Shown one piece after another: positions 16,201 to 21,956 of a stretch of 21,956 nucleotides of DNA. The notes beneath the pieces were generated by a model. The model made no database searches, was not told the origin of the DNA, and saw only the letters and a program-made list of their open reading frames with translations. Source of the DNA: an uncultured Granulicatella sp. (GTDB lineage: Bacteria > Bacillota > Bacilli > Lactobacillales > Aerococcaceae). The DNA is taken from positions 1 to 21,956 of the forward strand of contig URWJ01000010.1 of the NCBI GenBank assembly GCA_900551535.1. The letters are read 5' to 3'. Within the stretch, counting starts at the first letter, position 1; each line of letters starts with the position of its first letter. The position numbers and the translations under genes are program-made.

Positions 16201-17623
16201 TGGTCATATTCTAGTCGTTGGAAGTCCAGGTTATGGGAAATCTACCTTTATTCAAAATGCATTGATTGATGTCATGCGTAAAACAACACCAGAGCAATCC
16301 CATATTTATTTATATGACTTTGGAACGAGTGGATTAATTTCTTTAGTAGATTTTCCACATGTGGCAGACTACTTTACAGCAGACGATAATGAGAAAGTGA
16401 TGAAGTCATTACGACGCCTTCAAAAAGAAGTGAAGGTACGAAAGGCAGCTCTTAGTGAAGCACGTTCAAGTAATATGCAACAATACAACAGAGATGCCGT
16501 AACACCATTCCCTTCACTATTTATCGCAATCGATAGTTTTGATGGAGTGAGTGACGCTACTTTCAGCGAAGCCTTTAACGAAACCGTTAATATTCTAGCG
16601 CGTGAGGGTGCCTCTCTAGGAATTTACCTCATCACAACGATGTCTCGTTTCAATGCTATGCGTGTACAATTACAAGCAAACTTTAAAACAAAAATTGCGC
16701 TTTACTTATTCGAACAGAGTGATGTTACAAGCATTGTTGGTCGTACAAGCCAAGTGCTCTTAGATATCCGTGGGCGCGGATTAATGAAGCAAGACACAGT
16801 CGTTTCATTCCAAGTGTGTGTGCCGTATTCTTCTGAAGAAAATTCATCGATGATTCAGCAAGTGAAAGCAGAAGCGCAAGAAATGTCACATTATTGGACA
16901 GGTGCATTACCACAACCAATTCCGATGTTGCCAGAAGTGGTGACACCAGAAATGGTGGAAGCTCAAGTAGACCGTTCAGAACGAAACCATCAAGTATTAC
17001 TCGGGTTAACGAGAGAAATGGTCGAAGTAGCTGCATTTACATTGGATAAAGCCGTCTCTTTAGTTAGTGATAATGTTCGAAGTGTTACTCAGTTCTACAA
17101 AGTATTAGCTTACCAATTGAAACAATATACGACTCCTGTTCAAGTGGTGATTGTGGACCCATTAGGATTAGTACCATTAGATCAATTTAAGGAGGCGCAT
17201 CGTTTCAGCGACACACTGAGTGCTAAAGACGGAATGAATATCATCTTAGACAACTTGAGGGAACGTATGGCGCAACCTGGAGAGTATACTCAATCACTCA
17301 TTATCATTCCAGACATCCAAATCCTTGGACAAAGTCTCAATATTACAGAAAATCAGTTCAAAGAGCTTCTGTTAGAAGGACCTAAGTACGGTATTACGCC
17401 AGTATTTGTAGGGAACTATAAAGACTTAATGACGAATTACTCTACACTTGTAACCTTACACAGACAATTGGCGACACAGGTGTTCATGGGAATGCGTATC
17501 AGCGATCAAGAATATGTTCGCTTCCCGTATATTTCAAACGAAAAATCTCCACGTCCAAACGAAGGCTATATTGTTGATGCAGAAGGTTATGAATTCGTAC
17601 AATTAATGAGTATAGAAGAATAG
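13232..17623 (+). CDS. essC: Type VII secretion FtsK/SpoIIIE ATPase EssC
   Basis: The 1463-aa motor of the system. Two FHA-like domains occupy about residues 1-185, two membrane helices 217-235 and 239-261, then a long linker and three FtsK/SpoIIIE modules. D1 has an intact Walker A G-T-T-G-S-G-K-S (655-662) and Walker B with D765-E766. D2 has Walker A G-S-P-G-Y-G-K-S (997-1004) but Walker B reads I-D1101-S1102. D3 has no P-loop; the corresponding place (about 1276-1285) reads S-L-V-S-D-N-V-R-S-V. D1 is the essential ATPase; the C-terminal modules act in substrate recognition, and in staphylococci and Listeria the EssC C-terminus varies together with the effector set encoded directly downstream. 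A ribosome site GGAGG precedes the start. Confidence 0.96.
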   Translation: MICLIKIDNTIYDISKERAYRVGAHLSDDFVVENAFADKLIVKNGQVSFADRIYTNGKHSLPFSNEIVAELFVFQYSLQTLLTKEPLTIGPDELHAVSIPQSQELLIQANATGYEIVSDKELFLNGQLVTTPAQMSEGDYLFSTSGYFIRIQGQKVFIASIEPIETTLVQLDFEDTPEDKTSDFHRSPRFILREPDDVVSILAPPTEDNMQKQSLLKLIIMPLAMIGLTVATHFLTGNGGMMIMMMGMSVITLITSVHSFFSDKKQNKRLKAKKMENYKAYLNEKYKELYDLSKEQAEALNYHYPSVDAVMEMAKVTDRRLYEKTPHHFDFLTYRLGTGKIIPSFKVDYKKSELTEYNEAISEQVTELVAHYQYLENLPITNDLLSAPTGYIGSRRTVIEQVQQAIIQLATFHSYHDVQFVPVFREEELPLWEWSRWLPHMKLQQFNCRSFVYHQRSRDQLLTSLYQMIKERKQAAEQAGSNKQLTFTPHYVFVITDLSLMLDHNIMEFINEDLSHLGISYLFVEDVIESLPEHVNTVVDFKGNRQGTLRLHNGEYMDKPFVTFEKLSTEAKEQFARDLAQVTHVQTLRNAIPDSVTFLEMYGVDSVEALDMNHRWATNDTYQTMAVPLGLRGRDELLMLNLHEKAHGPHGLMAGTTGSGKSETLQSYIASLAVNFHPYEVAFLLIDYKGGGMANLFADLPHLVGAITNLDVAQANRALVSIQAELKKRQRLFAEYDVNHINQYMKLFKEGVATEPMPHLFLISDEFAELKTNQPDFMKELVSAARIGRSLGIHLILATQKPSGVVDDQIWSNSKFKIALKVQDVADSREIIKTPDAAEITQTGRGYLQVGNNEIYELFQSAWSGADYEPEAVRSTHRDTTVYAIKDNGQYEAINKDLSGLDDSGNQKRLPTQLDAVVQEAKRVFESLHLPKVASPWLPPLKERIAAEDIQDIQFKHYWGENKQPEFLLGYQDIPEQQAQLPLTVDFNDCGHILVVGSPGYGKSTFIQNALIDVMRKTTPEQSHIYLYDFGTSGLISLVDFPHVADYFTADDNEKVMKSLRRLQKEVKVRKAALSEARSSNMQQYNRDAVTPFPSLFIAIDSFDGVSDATFSEAFNETVNILAREGASLGIYLITTMSRFNAMRVQLQANFKTKIALYLFEQSDVTSIVGRTSQVLLDIRGRGLMKQDTVVSFQVCVPYSSEENSSMIQQVKAEAQEMSHYWTGALPQPIPMLPEVVTPEMVEAQVDRSERNHQVLLGLTREMVEVAAFTLDKAVSLVSDNVRSVTQFYKVLAYQLKQYTTPVQVVIVDPLGLVPLDQFKEAHRFSDTLSAKDGMNIILDNLRERMAQPGEYTQSLIIIPDIQILGQSLNITENQFKELLLEGPKYGITPVFVGNYKDLMTNYSTLVTLHRQLATQVFMGMRISDQEYVRFPYISNEKSPRPNEGYIVDAEGYEFVQLMSIEE

Positions 17624-17635
17624 AGGAGTCGGAAC

Positions 17636-18067
17636 ATGAAGAAGAAATTAGCCATTATAGGAACAATCGCATTATTAGGTGTAGGAGGTGTAACGGTGTT
17701 CAGTTTAAATAATCCAAGTTGGAGAGAAAACACAATCTTTGCGACGGCAAGAGACAAGCAAACTGCATGGTTGAAAGAACATAAAGATGAGATTGTCGAG
17801 TGGATGCAGTTGTTTTATCCTAAACTCCAATCAATTCAATTTGATTGGAGTACTTTAGAAGTTATAGCTGTTAGTAACGGGGTCTTTACAACAGAATATG
17901 ACCTATCTGTAAAGGGGACTTTTAATGAAATTTCAGACACTGAGATATATATTAATTTCACTCTAAATAAGCCAGACGACATCCCAAGTATGTCTAATAT
18001 AAAGTTGAACGAACCCCCACGAAAATGGAAAGGGAATGGATATTATATTTATGACGGACTTAATTAA
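17636..18067 (+). CDS. Membrane-anchored small protein, likely immunity protein of lipase cassette 2
   Basis: A 143-aa protein with one N-terminal hydrophobic segment (about 4-24) that could be an uncleaved anchor; no lipobox Cys is present. The rest is a small soluble domain, probably outside the membrane, with alternating strands (E-Y-D-L-S-V-K-G-T-F, E-I-Y-I-N-F-T-L). I do not recognise the family. It begins 12 nt after essC with GAGGAG in front, and its end overlaps the start of a lipase gene, the same order as the lipoprotein-lipase pair at 4987-6844. The immunity role is inferred from that parallel. The N-terminal third looks compositionally like essC; the rest turns AT-rich. Confidence 0.68.
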   Translation: MKKKLAIIGTIALLGVGGVTVFSLNNPSWRENTIFATARDKQTAWLKEHKDEIVEWMQLFYPKLQSIQFDWSTLEVIAVSNGVFTTEYDLSVKGTFNEISDTEIYINFTLNKPDDIPSMSNIKLNEPPRKWKGNGYYIYDGLN

Positions 18068-19568
18068 TTTTAATAATTTATATTTAGATTTGTCGCAAAG
18101 TGCATATGAAGGACGTCCGAATACCTTTAGTTATAGGGTGAAAGGGAAGAATGTTACTGAGGACGTGAATTATTCAATTCCATCAGCAACGAGAACGTCG
18201 GTAACCCTAGGAGGAAAGAATTTAGAAAATAATGGAATCGTGTATGTCCATAAAGATCAGCATACACGTACAGCCCCAAAACTCACAGGACACGTAGTGA
18301 TTTTTGAGAAGAAGGGTTTATTATCTGATATAGACGAGGGTTTCAATTCTTATTTTTTGACAGATACGCCTGAGCTGAACGGCGACACAAAAAACGCATA
18401 TCTGGCTGTAAAAGGAAGTGATGGAATAGGGTTATTTTCATTAAATGATTGGATTGGGAATAATTTTCCTTTTACGATGCACGATGAGTATACAATACAA
18501 GGGCGATTAGTTGAAGGGGCTCTACATGTAAAATTAGCTGAACTGAAAGAAAAAGCTCCAAATGCAAAATTAAATATTACAGGACATTCACTCGGTTCAA
18601 TTGCTTCTGTTCAAGGTGCAGCGCATCTTAGTGTAGAAGAATTACAACAAATTGGTGAAATTGTTGTTTTCAATGGACCAGATACATTGAAGAGTTTAAG
18701 GAAATCTGGTGTTTCTGAAGAAGTAATTCAAATCCTTAATGAGAAAGTAACTTATTACGTAAATCCTTTTGATATTGTTTCAATGTTAAATCGGAATACA
18801 GATGAGCAATTAGGAAAAGTGAAAGTAATAGTACCGTTTAATTTTTCCACCACATTTGATACGCCTAGTTCACATGATTTTGGAGAATATAGAATTCATT
18901 CAGATGGAAAAATTCTAGAAGCAACTGAGGATTTTTTTCCAGCATATTTAAAAGCGGGAGAGAAATTAAGTAAATTATTAAATAAATATATTGAATTGAT
19001 AAAAGAAGGAAATTCAAATTTTGGTTTAGATAAAATTGGGAGTACTCCCGAGGTTCTCTTAACTCTGGTAAACGGAGGTCTTAATTATTCGAAATTTATG
19101 AAAGAATATCAAGAAATAATCGAAGAGACAAAATTAGAAGTAATATCTTGGGGAAGAAAGAAGATTCAATCGATACAAGAAAAACTGTTGTATACAAATG
19201 GGCCTGAAAGAATTAAATTGCGTAGTGAACTAATTTTAACCCTATCTCATCTTTCTAGAATAGAATCAGATGATAAAGTATCTAAATCGTTGAAGCAATT
19301 AGAAGAATATAAACAAAGAGTTAAGGCGTTAACAATATCTGCTTCTCATGAAGCAATGAATGTTGCATTTCATTTAGATTCTAATGAATTATATGAGTTA
19401 TTATATGAGTTTGATTTTGAAAGCAGTTGGGACGAATCGACGGAACAGTTGAATAGAGAATTATTAAAGGCGTATTTAGAGAAGATATATAAATTTTCGG
19501 ATACTTTATTTTATGCAACTGAGAAGTTAGAAGAGATTGATAGAGAACAAGGGGAGTTATTTGCCTAA
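18051..19568 (+). CDS. T7SS lipase effector with reversed (N-lipase, C-helical) architecture, cassette 2
   Basis: A 505-aa protein without signal peptide. Residues about 1-290 form a class 3 lipase-like alpha/beta-hydrolase: T-G-H-S-L-G-S with Ser180, likely Asp241 (N-P-F-D-I-V) and His275 (S-S-H-D-F). Residues about 290-505 are helical and end D-R-E-Q-G-E-L-F-A, a Glu/Leu tail resembling that of the lipase at 5642-6844. This is again the TslA-like order. I chose the ATG at 18051 because the one at 18036 has its AAAGGG almost touching the start codon; either way it overlaps the preceding gene. Low similarity by eye to the first lipase outside the catalytic motifs argues for divergent toxins rather than a recent duplication. 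Confidence 0.82.
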   Translation: MTDLINFNNLYLDLSQSAYEGRPNTFSYRVKGKNVTEDVNYSIPSATRTSVTLGGKNLENNGIVYVHKDQHTRTAPKLTGHVVIFEKKGLLSDIDEGFNSYFLTDTPELNGDTKNAYLAVKGSDGIGLFSLNDWIGNNFPFTMHDEYTIQGRLVEGALHVKLAELKEKAPNAKLNITGHSLGSIASVQGAAHLSVEELQQIGEIVVFNGPDTLKSLRKSGVSEEVIQILNEKVTYYVNPFDIVSMLNRNTDEQLGKVKVIVPFNFSTTFDTPSSHDFGEYRIHSDGKILEATEDFFPAYLKAGEKLSKLLNKYIELIKEGNSNFGLDKIGSTPEVLLTLVNGGLNYSKFMKEYQEIIEETKLEVISWGRKKIQSIQEKLLYTNGPERIKLRSELILTLSHLSRIESDDKVSKSLKQLEEYKQRVKALTISASHEAMNVAFHLDSNELYELLYEFDFESSWDESTEQLNRELLKAYLEKIYKFSDTLFYATEKLEEIDREQGELFA

Positions 19569-19604
19569 TCAACAAAAAGGATTTGATCTGTCAGTAAAAG
19601 AACA

Positions 19605-19931
19605 ATGGGAAGGAGAAATATACAATTTATGGTATATAATAATGATTCTTTGGTGAACGGCCTTTTTAGAGATGAACACTACGCCGAATTTATGAAGCTT
19701 GATGAAATCATTACAATTAGAGCAATCATGTCTAATTGGAAAATGCAAGTGGAGGCGCTACGGAACGAATTAGCGCCAAAATTAGAAACAAATAATGAGG
19801 AGTTTAATCATTATTATTCTAAGACGCTTATAGAGCAATTAGAAAAGGGATTTGAAGGGAAAACCGCAAAATCAGCAACCGATTTTTTACGAGCAATTCC
19901 CAAAATTGAACTCAAAAATCCAATTAAATGA
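19605..19931 (+). CDS. Small helical T7SS partner protein, cassette 2 (start uncertain, possible frameshift)
   Basis: As read, at most 108 aa; helical, no signal or membrane segment, a TlaA/Lap-like targeting-partner candidate by position. The start is doubtful. The ATG at 19605 has no ribosome site, and the ATG at 19629 has AAGGAG 13 nt away. A TTG at 19561 has GGGGAG 4 nt before it and opens a frame that reads sensibly (P-N-Q-Q-K-G-F-D-L-S-V-K-E-Q-W-E-G) until about 19635. There the present gene continues in another frame across a TATATA repeat (19633-19638). Removing one TA unit joins the two frames into a protein of about 122 aa. So this may be a phase-variable or damaged gene, a sequencing error, or a truncated product. 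Confidence 0.55.
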   Translation: MGRRNIQFMVYNNDSLVNGLFRDEHYAEFMKLDEIITIRAIMSNWKMQVEALRNELAPKLETNNEEFNHYYSKTLIEQLEKGFEGKTAKSATDFLRAIPKIELKNPIK

Positions 19932-19944
19932 GGTTGTAGATGTC

Positions 19945-20280
19945 ATGACTAAAGGGAAAATACATGATCTTGAAATGAACTATCTAGCTAATCGAAAAAA
20001 ATATCTGCAACAGCAAGATGCGATAAAAAGCGAACTAGCATATGCAAAGAGAAGACGTGCTAACCTAATGGACTACATTCTAACAATATATCGAGATGTT
20101 GATCTTATTTATGCGAAGCCCTTTTTATCTGAATTAGAACAGAACGAAGAACAGATGCATAAAACCTATCAAAAGCAAATAGAAGAGATAGAGTACCAAA
20201 TGTTAGAGGATAAGAAAGCATATTTGAAGCAAATTGAATTGTTAGAAGCAGAGAATCAGGAAGAAGAAACAATGTCATAA
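19945..20280 (+). CDS. Coiled-coil T7SS partner protein, cassette 2
   Basis: A 111-aa protein, almost wholly helical and rich in Glu, Lys and Gln, with two long coiled-coil helices (about 5-45 and 60-105). It resembles the 132-aa protein at 6853-7251 in composition and in the charged helix before the C-terminus, and is probably its counterpart, though the order of the two small genes would then be swapped between cassettes. I chose the ATG at 19945 (GAGG 11 nt upstream, 13 nt after the previous stop); a longer open frame back to 19852 overlaps the preceding gene and is unlikely to be used. It ends the cassette, 58 nt before a strong terminator. Confidence 0.65.
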   Translation: MTKGKIHDLEMNYLANRKKYLQQQDAIKSELAYAKRRRANLMDYILTIYRDVDLIYAKPFLSELEQNEEQMHKTYQKQIEEIEYQMLEDKKAYLKQIELLEAENQEEETMS

Positions 20281-20338
20281 AAATTAACGTTTCATACCAA
20301 ATATTTCAGCTAGTAACAAAGGTTTATATAAGAAATAC

Positions 20339-20370
20339 AACCCCCATCGAAATTTTCGGTGGGGGTTTAT
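20339..20370 (+). terminator. Rho-independent terminator after lipase cassette 2
   Basis: AACCCCCATCGAAA (20339-20352) pairs with TTTCGGTGGGGGTT (20354-20367; one A opposite G) and runs into T residues. It ends the transcript that includes essC and the second lipase cassette. Confidence 0.88.
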
Positions 20371-20455
20371 GCGTGAGATAAGACTCTGTCAATGAATTAT
20401 TTTTGTGTATTTTGAGAATTAAAACGGGGAATACGGATGAATTAGTGAATGTGCT

Positions 20456-20466
20456 TATGCTATAAT
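20456..20466 (+). promoter_or_regulatory. Extended -10 promoter of the LXG module
   Basis: TATGCTATAAT (20456-20466) combines a perfect TATAAT with the upstream TG of an extended -10 element; the -35 at the right distance (TGAATT) is poor. It lies about 58 nt before the first gene of the module, which has AGGGAGG as ribosome site. Confidence 0.65.
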
Positions 20467-20524
20467 AAAGAAAATCATGAAAAGAAATAATAAAAGAGTT
20501 TGTTATATTCAGGGAGGTTAAAAA

Positions 20525-20854
20525 ATGTCAGAAGCTAAAATGTTACCTTTGGGGAGTGTAGTTATTCTAAAAGGGAACGTCAAGAAAATGATGATTATCG
20601 CTCGGTTAATTGCATTGCCTGTAAAAGGACAAGTATATCGTTTTGATTATGGTGCTTGCCTTTATCCAGAAGGAATGGTTGGAGACAGCTTAATCTATTT
20701 CAATCATGAAGATATCTTTAAAGTAGTTCAAGAAGGATACACAGATGATGACAATGAAATCATGTTAGAGAATATCGAAGCGATGTTGCAGCAAACAGAT
20801 ATTCCAAAAGGAAATGTTTCAGAATTAAAAGAATCTAACGGCATTGGAGGATAA
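20525..20854 (+). CDS. DUF4176 domain-containing protein
   Basis: A 109-aa cytosolic protein resembling the DUF4176 family: L-P-L-G-S-V-V-I-L-K-G at the start, then a strand-rich core with R-F-D-Y-G-A-C-L-Y-P-E-G and F-N-H-E-D-I-F-K-V-V-Q-E-G-Y. Members regularly sit at the head of LXG-toxin clusters in firmicutes T7SS loci; their biochemical role is not established to my knowledge. It begins a separate transcript (own promoter, strong AGGGAGG) and is 3 nt upstream of the Lap1-like gene. Confidence 0.82.
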   Translation: MSEAKMLPLGSVVILKGNVKKMMIIARLIALPVKGQVYRFDYGACLYPEGMVGDSLIYFNHEDIFKVVQEGYTDDDNEIMLENIEAMLQQTDIPKGNVSELKESNGIGG

Positions 20855-20857
20855 TTT

Positions 20858-21280
20858 ATGGGGAAAATTGACTACCGCGAAATTGAGGACCTTCAAGGCC
20901 AAGTCAGCTCCCATTATAATAGTATTTCCGAAGCTACCGCAACGATAAGTTCGATTGATGCCAAGTTGGCAAAACTCCGTTCAGCAAAACAATCTGTTGG
21001 AAACATTCGAAGCGAAATCCATGAGATTAAGATTTCTGTGATGGGTAAAGATGACCAACCCGAATGGAAAGGCCAGCAAAAGGAAAACTTTGGGCATCAA
21101 TGGGAGGGGTTCGGGCAAGACTTTAACGCTTGCCAACGAGAACTAGATGCGTTCCACGATGCGATTTGTGATGAGATTACACGTCTAGAAAATCAAAAAT
21201 TAGACCAACAGAGCTTCATTGGTTGGTGCCAAGCGCAAATTAACAATCTTGGGAATTTCATTGAAAAGTTATTAAATTAA
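20858..21280 (+). CDS. DUF5082-like LXG-partner protein (Lap1 type)
   Basis: A 140-aa helical protein of the DUF5082 type. Two long helices flank a turn bearing W70-K-G72 with F78 and W81 after it, a WXG-like motif. Such proteins (Lap1) bind the N-terminal LXG domain of the toxin encoded downstream and help present it to the secretion motor. The next genes, a Lap2-like protein and an LXG protein, fit exactly. No signal peptide. The ribosome site is GGAGG about 6 nt upstream, next to the end of the DUF4176 gene. Confidence 0.8.
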   Translation: MGKIDYREIEDLQGQVSSHYNSISEATATISSIDAKLAKLRSAKQSVGNIRSEIHEIKISVMGKDDQPEWKGQQKENFGHQWEGFGQDFNACQRELDAFHDAICDEITRLENQKLDQQSFIGWCQAQINNLGNFIEKLLN

Positions 21281-21292
21281 GGGAGGAGAAAT

Positions 21293-21589
21293 ATGTACGG
21301 AACGATTCAATTATCAGAAGTTATTTTTGGAATGCGTATTAACTCTCTTTCTAATTCAAAAAATAGCTTAGCGAGTGTAAATAAACCTAGTCTACAAAAA
21401 ACATCCAAATCTGCAGTTCTGGATCTTTATCAGGAGCAATTTGAAGAATTATATCAATTAGTAGTGAACTATAATGCGCTGTTAGAGAAAGATATTGCTC
21501 AGTTGGAGGAAACAGGACAAGAGCTTAAACAGACAGACAAAGGACTAGGATTTGTTTTGTCAGGACTAACTCGGCTAGGAGGACGATGA
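21293..21589 (+). CDS. Small T7SS effector partner (Lap2 / DUF3130-TIGR04197 type)
   Basis: A 98-aa helical protein with an N-terminal segment I-Q-L-S-E-V, a Ser/Asn-rich stretch, and two helices ending G-L-T-R-L-G-G-R. Size, composition and position between a DUF5082-like gene and an LXG gene match the Lap2 (DUF3130/TIGR04197) partners, which form WXG100-like helical hairpins with the LXG domain. GGGAGGAG precedes the ATG. Its stop is directly followed by the LXG gene start (TGA then ATG), so translation is coupled. Confidence 0.78.
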   Translation: MYGTIQLSEVIFGMRINSLSNSKNSLASVNKPSLQKTSKSAVLDLYQEQFEELYQLVVNYNALLEKDIAQLEETGQELKQTDKGLGFVLSGLTRLGGR

Positions 21590-21956
21590 ATGACGTATCA
21601 AGTAAAGTTTAACGACATTACCTCCATGCAGGGCCAAACGAATCAAACCATCCAACAATGGGGAGAATCACTAAAACAGCTACAAGAGTCCATTGCCACC
21701 TTCGCAAACCAGAGTGAGCTTCAAGGGGAAGCGATGACGAGTGCGAAGAGCTATATGACAGAAGTTCATGGAACATTCATACAGACGCTGACGCTGTTAA
21801 TGAATGAGTATATCGCAAGTTTCTTACTGTATAAAGATGGCTACTATCAAATTGATACGCATAACCACGCGGAATTGCCTGAAGATATCTATAAGGGACT
21901 ACATTCAGACCTAGGAAAGTCTAAGCAACGATTCGAACAACAGTTGGAGCAGTTAA
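21590..21956 (+). CDS. LXG-domain T7SS effector, N-terminal part (cut by window edge)
   Basis: The first 122 residues of an LXG toxin: V-K-F-N-D-I at the start, the diagnostic L44-Q-G46 within S-E-L-Q-G-E-A-M-T-S-A-K-S-Y-M, then helices typical of the LXG targeting domain and the conserved Y-I-A-S-F-L-L-Y-K-D-G-Y-Y segment. The reading frame is open at the right edge, so the C-terminal toxin domain and any immunity gene lie beyond the window. It is expected to be secreted through EssC with the two helical partner proteins encoded just upstream. Confidence 0.9.
   Translation, partial: MTYQVKFNDITSMQGQTNQTIQQWGESLKQLQESIATFANQSELQGEAMTSAKSYMTEVHGTFIQTLTLLMNEYIASFLLYKDGYYQIDTHNHAELPEDIYKGLHSDLGKSKQRFEQQLEQL

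Noticed and set aside
16725..17036. Minus-strand open frame of 103 codons inside essC
   Set aside because: It is antisense to conserved EssC sequence and has no recognisable domain or promoter.
1..21956. CRISPR array, insertion sequence, integrase or tRNA attachment site
   Set aside because: No regularly spaced direct repeats, transposase or integrase motifs, or tRNA genes were seen.

Overview
The window looks like low-GC Firmicutes chromosome (Lactobacillales). A lipoprotein-rich peptide-uptake gene, a solitary ECF folate transporter under a tetrahydrofolate riboswitch, and a firmicute-type (T7SSb) type VII secretion locus all point that way. A Carnobacteriaceae/Aerococcaceae-like genus such as Granulicatella is my guess from general feel, not something the sequence proves.

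Layout. Positions 1-4790 hold housekeeping genes: a large imperfect hairpin (3-100), an OppA-type peptide-binding lipoprotein, a minus-strand AraC regulator plus GNAT acetyltransferase pair, then promoter, THF riboswitch and folT. A second hairpin related to the first (4330-4429) and an unlisted 59-aa 4-oxalocrotonate tautomerase follow. From 4987 to the right edge everything is type VII secretion. A first lipase cassette (lipoprotein, GHSLGG lipase, two small helical proteins) lies at 4987-7612. The core machine follows at 7765-17623 in the order esxA, esaA, essA, esaB, essB, essC. A second lipase cassette (membrane-anchored protein, GHSLGS lipase, two small helical proteins) follows essC directly at 17636-20280. 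After a strong terminator and an extended -10 promoter comes an LXG-toxin module: DUF4176 protein, Lap1-like and Lap2-like proteins, and the N-terminus of an LXG protein cut by the window edge.

How it fits together. EsaA, EssA, EssB and EssC form the membrane machine, EsaB is its ubiquitin-like cytosolic partner, and EsxA is the small WXG100 substrate. The two lipase cassettes match the architecture reported for the Staphylococcus aureus T7SS lipase TslA, where the toxin domain is N-terminal and the helical targeting domain C-terminal ('reversed' LXG). TslA works with small helical targeting partners (TlaA1/TlaA2) and a membrane/lipoprotein immunity protein (TilA). Finding two divergent cassettes of this type on either side of one secretion locus, next to a conventional LXG module, is the main point of interest. 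The second cassette may also carry a dinucleotide-repeat frameshift at the start of its first small partner gene.

Limits: all family assignments are from reading motifs, order and size. No database search or structure prediction was run.
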